This document shows, one piece after another, positions 52,200 to 64,000 of a stretch of DNA of 64,000 nt (the stretch's first letter is position 1; each line of letters starts with the position of its first letter). Position numbers and translations under genes: made by a program. The notes under the pieces are model-generated. The model ran no database searches. It saw only the letters and a program-made list of their open reading frames with translations, and was not told where the DNA came from. The DNA is from Manduca sexta. Its lineage: Eukaryota; Arthropoda; Insecta; Lepidoptera; Sphingidae. The DNA is taken from NCBI RefSeq assembly GCF_014839805.1, contig NC_051131.1:3646913-3710912 (forward strand), written 5' to 3'.

Positions 52200-55100
52200 T
52201 TTTGTTTACGATTTTTAAATAGGCAGGGTTTTAATTATTTTATGTCACCCTTATGGTACCGTTAATTACGCAAATAAGAATTTTTGGACCATTAAGGTCA
52301 ATGAGCTTTCTGATATTGGGAACTGCTTATAATATGAATATACAATATATGCTTTTTGGGATAACATTATCTCTATATCGCAGCATTGATCAAACAGCCT
52401 TTTTGTAGTTCTTATTAGCCGCGTTGTCATGTTGTTATTTTATAAGGAAACACTTATAGGTACAGTAACTTTTAATTATAATATATATATATATCACAAT
52501 CACGGTCTAGACGAATCTAGACATACTTATAAGGATAGTAACCTTTGTTAGTAGAATTACATACTTTCATATTCCCTCAAATCCAAAATAATAAGAATCG
52601 TTAGATATTTACGTTTCTGCGTTACAAAATATAGGATTACGTTTGGAACATTTTCTGCGGTTTATTCGTGACGGATATGAACAGTTGGACTGACACTGAA
52701 ATGTAAAGCTAAAATTCTTATGCCCAAAGTTTGCAGTCTCTGATGATCAATAAATTTAAGTTTCTATCTTTGTGAAATGAACAGGAGGCAATAGTATTGT
52801 TAACTATTAATTTTGAGGGATAAATTGAATGAATATATATTATTAATTGAATAAATAAATATATAAAATGGAGAAACATATAAGTCAGCGAGCATCGTAT
52901 TTTTTTTTATGATTGAATACATTCCTTTAGAAATTGGTGATTGTACTTAACGACGGTGACATTATTGTGTTTATTGGGTGTTGTCGCTAATTGGCGATCA
53001 TAAAATTGTAATAAAGAGTGCCGCATTGCTCGTAAAGCTGCAAGCTAAATCTTTTAAAATCATATTACGGTGGTCTTTTACTCGAACATTTCAGCAAAAG
53101 TGTCAACCTTGCGTTTGAGTGGGTTTATATTTAGACAGTGAAAATAGAAAATCACAGGGTACAGCTGAATGCCAATGTTAACGTCTATTTTGGCTTCTGG
53201 AATGGAATACTTGTATAATACATTTCATAAATAATGATTATGATAATCGTAAGCAACAACCGCCTTGTAGCACCATTTGAATAATTTATGGAAGTTTATT
53301 ATTTGTAATTTTAAAAATAAAATGTAATAAACTAAATTCATTGGTTCTTAGATCAGCTTTAAGACATCATAAAATAACATGTGTTTATTTGTGGACATGA
53401 CTTTATAGATAGGATTTATTGCAAAATTTTGGAAATTATGAGAGAGCAGATAAACGTGTTGTATTATTTCTTGCGATTTACCTTTATAATTCAATATTTC
53501 TTTTTATTGGTACATAAGCTTTATTTAATCATAAAATTTTGGGTAGATCTTATCCATAAAAATATTCTAAATGTTTCGGAGGGACCCGAGCTACGTATCA
53601 AATACTAGAACCTCGACCCCTTCGCCACCTTTGGTCGAAACCACTGCGTAAATTTGTACTCAAATGTATAGCATTGTGTTATTCTATTTGGTTGTAATTC
53701 TAAGAAAAAATATAGATTACTTTTTATCCCGGAAACGTTCCTAGCGGGAATTTTATGCTGGAAAAACCTTTTAACGCGAGAGAAGCTGCGATGAATACTA
53801 AGTAAAACAACAAACCAATATTGTATCTACTATCTAGTGTATTTTTAGTTAATATCTCAGGGATAAATTTATTTCAGTGAAAAAAATAAAGGTAATACGA
53901 GCGACAGCTATGAAACGTTTGCCATTTAAAATAGATGAGGAACCTGGTGCGTTTTTCATCGAAATCATTGGTAATATTTATTTATATAAGACAGATCGAA
54001 GTGATGTTAGATGTATTGAAACGGAATTGTATCAGCATAATTTATTTGAACTAAAAGTGTAATTTCACTTCAGGTGATAAATACGTTGAACAAGATTGTA
54101 CGGTTCATAAATAACTCATTATAAAATGTGAGTTTCGTAAAAGTTGAAGTTTATTTGTTATCCAGCGCAACCGGTAAGTAATTTGTCATAAGATTTGCGA
54201 ATATTTTTTATGATTTGGAAATTTGTAAATGCCAACAGAAGTAAACTTCAATCAGCTGTTGGAATTACCCATAAAGGCGCCTGCAAACTTTAATGGTCGA
54301 TTAAAAATCACTCTTGCGTGACTAGTGCACTATTTTCGATGTATTTTATGGCTCATCAATTAATATATTACCGTTATTTTTAGATTGTGAAACGTCACGA
54401 GTTTATCTTTTATTAATTAAAGATACGTTTAACGTTAATGGCTTAGTTAAACGTGCCGTGTGTGTTAAAAACTTTTGTTTAATAATTAAGATTTGAAAGT
54501 TTCTAAAGAATGAAATTATTACAACTAAGTATTTATATTGAAAATTTAAAAATACCGATGGTCTTCATTACGATTTTTAATACGTACAACAGAGTCTTCG
54601 TATGCTTGTATGTCACTGTAAAGCGGGGTTGACGTAAAAATATTTGGTAACGATATTTAGATTATATTTTTTAATTTGGTATGTGCTATATTTTACTACA
54701 TAAATATACGTGTGAATATACCAAATAAATATACTATGAGTAAGATAGTAATAGGTTGCATTATCAATAATTTACAAACGTTTATTTTTGTTTTAAATTA
54801 AAAAAGTGTTAGAGATCTTATTCTAGTTTGCAGAACGTAATTTTCGTCAGATAAAAAAAAAAAACAATGAATGTATGTTATGTATATTAATAAATCAAAT
54901 TGTATTTGGTTTTGACTTATTTACCATCTCAAGCATTACGCATAATATATGTACTGTGTACACACAATTACTTCCTACCCTATTTTAGGTATTATAATGG
55001 TAATCGATGAGTCAGACCTAGTGATATAATATCGTAATGAAAATATCAATTCTGTATTAGCTAAGTCATAAAGGTAACATAAGTAACACACAAAGACTTG

Positions 55101-58100
55101 GCGTTCTCTACCCAACTTTCAAGTTAATATGGACAGAAAAGTATGGCAGGGTTAAAACTTCGCTCCTGGCAAAAAAATTGCCGTCGTCCCGTTTTTCGGC
55201 CACTTTTTGCTAGCGAAAGCTATCTTATGTCATCGAGCCTCAGTCCTAAATCTCCACCCTACCTAAGATCCGGCGCGGCGCCCCGGGCGACCAAAGTCGG
55301 CAGTGCTTATGAACAGCATGAATACCCTCTAGATCTATATAAAAGAAACAGGTGTTGGCCGTACATAGTTATCTTGTCTCTTTCTATAGAGTGGTCTGCT
55401 CAGTGAAGGGTATCGCTTTCTCTATTCCTCTTTGAATGTGTGTACAATTATGTATGTATTCGTTGTATAAACTATAGGTGAGTGTAAACTTTGTGTACAA
55501 ATTACACGCATGGTCAATTTGTATTGGATTTACAACTTGTTTATTTTTTATACGGAAATGATTTCTACGCGACTCAAGAAAAGCGACTTTAGAAAACAAG
55601 TATTGATTATTACGTTGAAAATTATAGCAATGATGTTGTCTTATAAACAAAATATTGCTGAAAATAAAATTATACAGTGTTTATATTATGTCTACTCTAT
55701 TTTATCAAGCCCACTAGAATAGTGCACGCCATGAGAAAATATGAGATGAAATTTTAAAGTTTTTTAGGTAGTTACGTATAAACCGTAAAATGAGGATGCT
55801 AATTGCCACTTAGGTTTAGCTATAACCTTGCTACAATGCATATCCCAGGATAAGTCCTGGATTATACAGGTTTCATGTTATCCCGGAGAAATTCACGGAG
55901 AGATCTGTATTTCCGGAAACTCTTTCACGCCGAGCGTTTCAAGCACTACCAGTGATGATATTTATTAAAATAAAACCATAACTACTGTTTTATGGTTAAG
56001 GGGAAGGATGTTCATATGCATTCCATTATTTGTTCATATACCCTTATTCTCTCCCATTATTCGCGGGGAATATATTGTGATAACCATTAAGACAAAATGG
56101 AATCTCTTTATTGCGTTTGCTCTATATAGAGACTAAAAGAGCTGGTGTGTTAGAATTTAATAACAATTATATAGTATTATTATTTATAGTAATTCGATTT
56201 CATTTATTATTTTTCGTAAACTTAAAAATACGAAACTTAAAGAGAGGTTATTATATTATTCTACTGGCGATGAACATTATTTGTTTATATTCTATATAAG
56301 TGTAATGTAGTCAAAAAAACTAGATAAAGGGAAATCTGAAAGTATCATACTGCCATAAACATTCATAAAATAAAGTAGTCATAATGATAGTGATCATCAA
56401 AGAAAACTGAATCTAAATTACAGCGTAAACTTTTTACGAGCATCACCATGAAGTGAATTTTAACATCCTCGGGGGGCGTTATTTTTTATGCCATACGTTA
56501 TTTTGTCAGGACGTAACGCACTGCGTCGCGTTTAAGACAATAGAAACTGGCATTTACCCCCTTTGGAATGTTCCTAAATCATGCAATTCGTATATTAATG
56601 TCGTTTAGTTTTGATGTTTGTGATTGGTCGAGAGAGTAATGCATCAGTCACGTGTTAGTGTCTCAACCAATCCCAATAAAACTACATGGAGTAGTGTCAT
56701 CTTTTTTGCCACATTTTAATCATTCAGAATACCATTCCACGGTGTTTTTACGAAGATAAAGTAATACGGCCATGTTACAAGTTTACAATAAGGTCCCTGA
56801 TACCAGATAATTATTATTTTGATATCTGAAAATATGATTTATATTATGTATATCTGATTCATTGTAACCTATGCCTTAAATAATAAGTCTGATCTCTGCT
56901 CTGTATACATTAACTTCTATTAACTCGGACCGGGTGGTAATGATAAAGGAAAACTGATTTAATGCTTTCCATTTAGTAATACTATTACACAAGTTATATG
57001 TACCTTTATTTATTATACAGTTTTTATCATTGTTATTGAGGTAATGTTGGGAATGCATTTCATGAATGTAAAATTTAAATATGTAATTTATAGTAATGGG
57101 TTGTTTGTTAAAAGTAAATGCAGAGACCCCTCGACGAATTAGAATGATTTTTTATACTATACATATATAGATATTCTTAAGTAACAAGGTTATTTTTATT
57201 CCGAAAACAGTTCATAATGAAACTTGTTCCGAGAAAAATCTCACGCTGGCGAACCGAAACCTTCAGTAACCCGGATTTAAAATGCGGATGCATATTGAAT
57301 CTATTGATTACAAACTTACATTGTTCAAAGTAATTTCTAACATATAACAATAATAACGAATATTGAATAGTTTCTGGTAAAAAAAAGTTGTTCAAACTAA
57401 AAATATTTAAAGAGAGTTGATTGATCTCTTCTTTCAAAGCAACAGCCATCATCACCGTCACCTTGGTAGCCGCGATTATCGTCACACAATTGCCGTACCC
57501 CGCCACATTCCGCAACAATAATAAAAGATCTAATAAGATTCGTAATGTTTTTCTGGTTTTTTATTTTCCATTAGATCACGATAGCGAGGTGTTCTGCGGT
57601 TCAAACGTTTGTTGTTATTGGCACATGTCGAAAGACGAACATTGATTAGTCCCGTTGATTCATGAACCGAGTTATGTCCGTAATTATTGTGGTATATTTG
57701 AAGTAATTATGCGGAACTTGTTACTTAGGAAACAAATTCGTACAATAGACATATTATTTTATTCCATTTGAATTAACAGACAAGGGCTGGCGAAGATGGT
57801 TACTACCATATCATGGCTAAAGGTAATAAACTGTCAATTTACGCGCGTTTTATCGAACTCAATTTAAGGTTAGATGCCTAATTAAGTCATAACCAAATAG
57901 TGTATTGAAATAATATTAACTTAAGTGGATGCATTGTTGTGGCGACTTTCAGTTGTTAGGGATTCTTTCAAATTAAAGAGACGGCGTCTGTATTAATGAT
58001 TGTAACTGAACTCATTACTACGTTATGATTTCCTTTTTGATTGACATAAGTACTTCCTTACAAATCGGCCGGCAACGTGCAGAACACTTCAATCGAATAA

Positions 58101-60049
58101 AATAACGTTCAGTACAGGAACTATTACCGACAATTTAGATAACTCGCTAAATCAGACGAGGTGAGGAGTATTGAAACAAGCTTTTAAAATTCCTAGATAA
58201 TGTAACGAGTATGGGCGCACGCACGAATATATTTTGATATCAAATGTAGTGGCGCACCTTCGGCGAATATTCTTAAGGCTGTCCGTCATCTACAAATAAA
58301 CGTGCGAAGGTAATAATCGAAATAGAATTATCGTACGTACGAGTGTTTCGTAATCGTCTGTTTTGGCATAACAGAGTGTCGGCCGTTGGCGGGACACCCA
58401 GGGATTTAGCCCGAACATGTTGGACATGCACGAGAAGGTTACCATCTCTCAGCCAAACCTATGATTTATTGTTTGGATTGAGAGTGCCACGTGCTACGAA
58501 CGTTTTGTTTGTTCAATCAATTCGCCTCTCCGTCCAGATTGCCTGTGGATGTTTTCATCGAATACTTAAAGCAACTTATCAGTAACTAACGATAGTTTGG
58601 CTTACAACCGTCGATCTGGCGCGGATTTATACGAATATTACGAGCATTCCAAAAGACATCAATTCATGAGGCATGAGTTCATGTGTACATTAGTGTTATA
58701 ATGGACTGAAATAATGTTACTTTATGATGTTTGATGATTAATCAAATATTAGAACAAAATGTAATAAATAAAAAGAGAACGGAACAAAACAAACAAAGAC
58801 TGCATGTTTAGAGTAATACCTAATCAATTTGATTATCGTGGCTTTTATCATTTAATTTTATTTGTTAGTGGTTAATTTATTATTAGTGACGTCATCGTGG
58901 TCATTACGATAGTATGAGATCAGTGTTGTTCAAACCTAGTGGTTTTGTATGTGAAGTACATATTTCTAAGCAGTGTATTGACGTCATTGAATATTAGGTG
59001 CTTTGTTAGCATATTCGCGGTTTTATAATCTGAAATGAAGCGTATTTTTACAGCTGGCAGTTACTGCATAGAGTAAACATAACTATCTCGTTTCGGCGTG
59101 TAAGCTTACCATTCATTGTATGAAGTTTTATTACAGAACAAAAACTATTTATTTAACATTCCAGTACTTCAGAGAACTGTACAATGTTTAGTATGTCTAA
59201 AGACCGATTGGATCTCTTGTTTAGTTTGTTTTTGAAACATTAAAATTGTTTCTAGTTCATAAACCTAAAATACCGTTCATCATCACTTAAAACATTGATT
59301 TACGGTTATATTGTAATAACTCATTTTTGTGTGCGAGCTTAATAAAGAAGTAGAAATAATAAAAAAAAAACTCTAAAGTTCATGCCGCTACGAATATAAC
59401 AAAAATATTGTTTCAACTTCTATGACAACCAAAGCGGTTAATTTTGTAACAATATTATATTTATATTCAGGTGATAATATGATGAATAGTGAATTATCAA
59501 TTTTATTTTCTTCTCATAGGAACTAGATATCTAAATTCCACATATTTCAGCCGGGCGGTTCACTAATTACCGTTAGATATTTTTGTTTCATAGAAAAGAA
59601 ATGACATTGGACTGATATTCTCTACGTGTCATCAGATGGCGCTAGTATCTTCGCGGTCTAATTTTTGACACAAAGCCAAGTCAATTGGCGGCAGTAAGTT
59701 TAAAAAAAAACTATACACAGTTTTTATATTAGAAGCTAGCATTACACGAAAAGCCCAGTGGCTTGGTACGTATTTATCCACAACAGTAACAAGTAATGTA
59801 GTCTCACAATGATATTTTTGCCGCGGGTAACACTAGCTTCTGTCACCGAAATATTTCGATTTAAAAACGGTGGTGCTTAATTATGAAAAAGTAAATAGCC
59901 GTCACATATCGGTCCCGTAATTATGCCACTAATGTCCGTGTGTTCTTCAATATGTGCGATCACGATTCCGCTACAATGACAACACTGAAACAGTCACTTT
60001 GCACAAATCACAGTCCTGTTGGTAACACCGTCGCGTGTTTGGAACTTAC
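52200..60049. other. Upstream SERCA region, probably intronic for the distal promoter
   Basis: This is 7.8 kb of AT-rich DNA without recognisable genes. A plus-strand TATATAAAAG at 55336-55345 follows a GC-rich islet (55270-55300) and could be a promoter of unknown target. Decayed repeat fragments occur at about 53690-53810 and 55845-55960 (atcccgg blocks). Confidence 0.5.
55336..55345 (+). promoter_or_regulatory. TATA-like element of unknown target
   Basis: A strong TATATAAAAG match lies just after a short GC-rich block. No coding sequence was recognised downstream on the plus strand, so this may be chance or a non-coding transcript start. Confidence 0.25.
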
Positions 60050-60185
60050 CGTATCACTTAATATCACTTGGTCCCGGTCACTAGTTTGCGATGATACATA
60101 AAATGTATTTTTATTTAGTTTGTAGGTATTATCGAGAGAGGTTAGCGCGCCCCATGAGGACAGCGTCGGAAGTGCGGCGCGCCGG
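60050..60185 (-). other. Candidate distal untranslated first exon (SERCA?)
   Basis: A minus-strand segment lies between a TATA box (60209-60216) and a GATACG|GTAAGT donor (60050/60049). The donor context GTAAGTTCC equals that of the proximal exon at 51896. It contains two very short upstream ORFs. With no other minus-strand gene between here and SERCA, an alternative SERCA leader exon is the simplest reading. The link is inference. Confidence 0.45.
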
Positions 60186-60208
60186 GCGCGGGAGCAGATA
60201 GCCGCCCT

Positions 60209-60216
60209 CTTTTATA
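60209..60216 (-). promoter_or_regulatory. TATA box, candidate distal promoter
   Basis: The minus strand reads GCTTATAAAAGAGGG in a GC-rich island (about 60145-60240) that stands out from AT-rich flanks. Confidence 0.55.
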
Positions 60217-62339
60217 AGCTCCGTTGTGGGCAGCGGGCGGGTTGCCAGCTAGCTCTCTTGCAACTATCGATACTGCTAACAAAAACATAACATGATGCGC
60301 GCTTCGCTCAATAACTCAACGGAACAGAGTTCAAAATACAAATAAATTCTATTTCTTATCGGCAAATCAAACGTTCGGTCTAGCTTTACTGATAACGATT
60401 GATACCGCCTGTACACTACGACTTTAATAGCGGAAGTGCGATTTAATTAATAGAAAAATCACATCTTTCAACTTCGAAGGAGCGTCGGTAAAAATGTCGT
60501 GGGTGAGCTGTAGTAATTATATCAATAGAGGCTAATTCGTAAATATTGTGGGAAGATTATTCAGGAATATTATTATTGATAACAATTGGGATAAGTTTTA
60601 TACTTATTCCGTTCATGTACATTTTAGTTCGGTTTAGTCTAGTTTTCTTAGGCCTTGTTTCATTAATTAATAGCGACATAAGAGAAAGCGATTAATAGTA
60701 CTACGAACTATAGCGAAATGATGCGTGATCCTAGTAATTTTTTTTATTTTTTTTTTAAATTCAAATTTAATTTTGACTTTTTGCAATTAAAACGCGGAAA
60801 GAAAAAAATCACTATGTAAATATACTTGTGTATTTTTGTGCAATTAGAAACAATAAAAGGTTATTTACTCCCTTCGTCTACAAAGGCTACGTCGTAGCAG
60901 GAAGCTACGAGGCCTACGAAGGACCGTCGTACGTTCGTAGTTTATAAGTCCCTATGATTTTTGCGAAAACAAATATTATGATTTCTATTAATCTTTCGAT
61001 GTCATGCAATGATGCATTTTTGGATATGGTGTTCCCTAGATTTTACTTAGCAGTGCCCACTTAATTGTGCGAGGTGGTGGCTTTCAAAATGTTAAGGGTT
61101 TTCTAATGATTTCCTTAGAACCTTAACTGATTAGATTTTTTAACAGTATTTATTTATGTATTTTATGTGTATTATATTCATATGTGAATTGTAGTAGGTA
61201 TTTTTTTTTCTTAGTATGCAGTAGTCTTATTTCTCGAAAGTTATATTCGGCACCCTTTTTACCGTTTCTTTTATGGATGTTACGTCTCAAATCTCGATTA
61301 TTACTTATGTTTCGATGATTTCAGAATCTACCACATAAGTATGTTTAATCCGTTAAGGCGAATGATTTCTGCTACTTAATATTATGTGTGTTTGTTCGTA
61401 TGTTTATCATTAACCAATGAATGGATTTGAATGAAATTGGGCGGGACAAGTCATGATTTAATATATAGTTGAGTTACGACTCGGTAAATTTTTCATGTAA
61501 GCTTTTTATTTTAATCGGGCATTATAAAAATACTAAAGCTATACTTATAAAGCCACTAAGTATATCATCATCATTATCATCATCCGCAGGATGTCCTCTG
61601 TTGAACATGGGCTAGCCCCAAAGATTTTCAGATCGCCCTATTGGATGCGGCCCGAATTCAGCGATCACCTGCCGCTATATGCTTTATACAATTTAATAAT
61701 TGATTTTATTAACCGTTAATAAAATACAATGAATACGATAACACAAAAAAATTGGACATTTTGTTTACACGGTGCATCTCTATAAGTAAAGCATTCATAG
61801 TAGTGACGCTATGTCCGCAAAAGTATGTGTTCATATTTATATCCTAACTCGCATATGCCCTAAGGTTGCTATCCGCCATAACCTATTATTATAAAAATAA
61901 TTATTAGTACTGACTGAGAAGCTCAAATAACAACTACAACGTTGAATGAAAAAATAAACAAACCGTAAATGAGTAATAACAATATAATTATAATAACATA
62001 ATATTTCATTAATACTTTTACACCGTGTAACGACGGTTTTAATTGCTTCCGTGACGCGTACGCCAAATTCTCCGGTAGTATAAGTTTGGCACCGCTATCA
62101 GACCAAGATCTGAACACCCGCTTGGCATCTGGCAGGCCAACGCTTGTGTCCTAGGCTGGCATTTTGTATTTCGACTAGACACTTGCGTGCGCTCATGTCT
62201 GTCAATATCACTATTAATCTTCGTAACTTTAAGACTGTTTAGAATGTTGTATATCAAATGGGATTATGGAGTAAAGCTGTAGAAAGTTTGATTCGAGATC
62301 GTTTAATGGATAGTTTGTCATATTGATTGGGGTGTTAAA
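60217..62339. other. Upstream flank with repeat fragments
   Basis: It holds a CTACG-rich foldback tract at 60871-60940 and a repeat fragment at 61560-61690. No gene is supported. Confidence 0.55.
61560..61690. repeat. Interspersed repeat fragment
   Basis: The order catcatcattatcatcatcc, aggatgtcctctgttgaaca, gggctagccccaaagatttt, cagatcgccctattggatgc is a familiar repeat block in lepidopteran genomes. It has no coding capacity. Confidence 0.65.
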
Positions 62340-64000
62340 ATACACAGATATTTGAAGTTATCGTAATGGTTTTACTACAAAATGAATATTACTGGAAATA
62401 GACGAATCGTTATAACTGGAGATTTGAACATAAATACATTGAAGAACGATGACACATCTTATAAATTAAAAGACTTTCTACTCTCTCATAATCTCATATC
62501 ACACATAACTGAACCCACACGACAACAAACCTGCATTGATCACATTCTTAGTAGTATTAAAGGAGCTGTAGGTAAAGTACATCATCTATATTTATCTGAC
62601 CACAATACTGGTCAGAGTTTATCGTTTCCTATGAAATGTGAACAAATAAAACCACTATATATGTATATTACTAGACGAGATTATGATGAAGAAAATATAG
62701 TAAAATTTCAAAATTGTATATCAAGTTTGTCATGGCAAGAGGTACTAAATGAAGCAAACTGTAATAAAGCTTATGATCTGTTCTATGAGACATTTCTACT
62801 ATTTTATGATTTATGTTTTCCGGTAAAACAATTAAAACAAGGGTAAATTTAACGACACCAAAATGGTTAACAAAAGGTATAAAGATATGTTCTATTACAA
62901 AAAGAAAACTAAGATACATAAGCTATAAAGATAAAAACGATGAAACTAAATCTAATTACATAAAATACAATAAACTATTTAAAAAATGTATAACATGTTC
63001 TAAAAAGATCTTAAATAACAAATATATTTTAAATTCTACAAATAAATGTAAAGCAACTTGGGACATAATTGGCGACAAACTAAATAGTACACAAAATAAT
63101 AAAAATATAAAAGAGATCATTCATAATGAACGATTAATATCGAATCCAATAGACATTGCAAATACATTCAATGATTTTTATATTACAAAACAAATAAACC
63201 TAAAATACATACTCCTAACTACAAATTAATTAACACTGTTGACTCTACTATTTTCTTAAGGCCTTGCACCGAGTATGAAATATTAAAACTATTGTGTCGT
63301 TAAGAACTACAAACGCCGTAGGTTATGATGCAATATCAACTAAAATAATAAAACGATGTAATAGCGAGCTCTCATCAATACTTTGCTATATTGTAAACCT
63401 TTCCTTTGAAAACGGCGTTTTTCCCGAAAAAATGAAAATGTCCGTAGTTAAGCCAGTACACAAAAGAGACAATAAAGAAAAAGTAAACAATTATCGTCCC
63501 ATTACGCTAATTCCAGTATTCTCAAAAATATTTGAAAAAATAATGCACGCCCGTATTACCACATTCCTAAATAAACATAATATTTTAACAAAAGAACAAA
63601 ATGGATTCCAAAAAAACAAGTCTACCACACTAGCGGCCTTCTCTATAATAAACACTGTGACCAAATCTCTAGATAAAAGAAAACGTGTATCAGCGGTATT
63701 TTTTGATATGTCCAGTGCTTTCGATTTTGTCGACCATCAAATATTGCTGCGAAAATGTGACTTATATGGCATTAGAGGGAAGGCGTTGGAATGGATTGAC
63801 AGTTACCTGAGTCATCGAAAGCAATGTGTGGAGATTACCCATGTTGACTCGAATTTAATGACTACGTCACACAGGTCCACTTATAGGGAAAATAAATTCG
63901 GTGTCCCCCAGGGTAGTGTTCTAGGACCTCTATTGTTTTTAATATATATAAATGATATTCCGAAAGCAACTAGACATAAATGTACATTATTCGCGGATGA
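62340..64000 (+). mobile_element. Broken non-LTR retrotransposon, CR1/L2/Jockey-like, cut by window edge
   Basis: An apurinic-like endonuclease end (VITGDLNIN, CIDHILSS, LYLSDH) is followed by a linker (PKWLTKGIK) and a reverse transcriptase fragment: NYRPITLIPVFSKIFEKIM, FFDMSSAFDFVDHQILLRKC, GVPQGSVLGPLLFLIYINDI and the start of the FADD catalytic box at the window end. The frame is open in three successive pieces, 62382-62846, 62813-63229 and 63279-64000, so there are frame breaks near 62835, around 63215-63240 and around 63297. The 5' end of the endonuclease is missing. It is probably inactive. Which clade it belongs to cannot be settled by eye. Confidence 0.9.

Noticed and set aside
55143..55406. 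Plus-strand ORF of 87 codons before a TATA-like element
   Set aside because: No family resemblance, and the TATA element lies inside its 3' part, so the two are not consistent as one gene.

Overview
The window is AT-rich insect nuclear DNA, most likely from a moth or butterfly. It has intron-split genes with GT-AG junctions, insect-type proteins (BTB factor with the QQFCLRWNN signature, SERCA), several copies of a tRNA-derived SINE of the kind common in Lepidoptera, and a decayed non-LTR retrotransposon at the right edge. All gene models were built by eye from splice sites, reading phase and remembered family similarity; no search was run.

Left part (1-17 kb): a BTB/POZ zinc-finger transcription factor lies on the minus strand (4730-11730, five coding exons). 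A possible extra exon of it, or of a neighbour, lies at 814-947. SBDS (ribosome maturation) follows on the minus strand at 13827-14856.

Middle (17-32 kb): a compact housekeeping cluster. A GGNBP2 homologue (plus, 17084-25294, eight exons) runs tail to tail into OXSM, the mitochondrial 3-oxoacyl-ACP synthase (minus, intronless, 26314-27621). OXSM is head to head with neuferricin/CYB5D2 (plus, four exons, 28354-29581). CYB5D2 is tail to tail with a small Tantalus-like nuclear protein gene (minus, 31220-31852). GGNBP2 exon 4 carries a reading-frame break in a very GC-rich tract, just downstream of a perfect 22-bp inverted repeat.

Right part (33-60 kb): almost all of this is one gene, SERCA, the ER/SR calcium pump, on the minus strand. 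Coding exon 1 is at 50743-50860, then come a 9.2-kb intron, an 18-nt microexon and the main pump exons at 36.1-41.0 kb. Two alternative C-termini can be read: a read-through form of 1025 residues with an added hydrophobic tail, and a spliced form of 1002 residues that uses a 29-nt coding exon at 33548-33576. Two TATA-containing candidate first exons lie near 52.1 and 60.2 kb. The rest (60-64 kb) is repeats plus the truncated retrotransposon.

I see no operon, CRISPR or bacterial feature. The most useful observations are the SERCA splicing architecture, the GGNBP2 frame break with its adjoining hairpin, and the perfect foldbacks.
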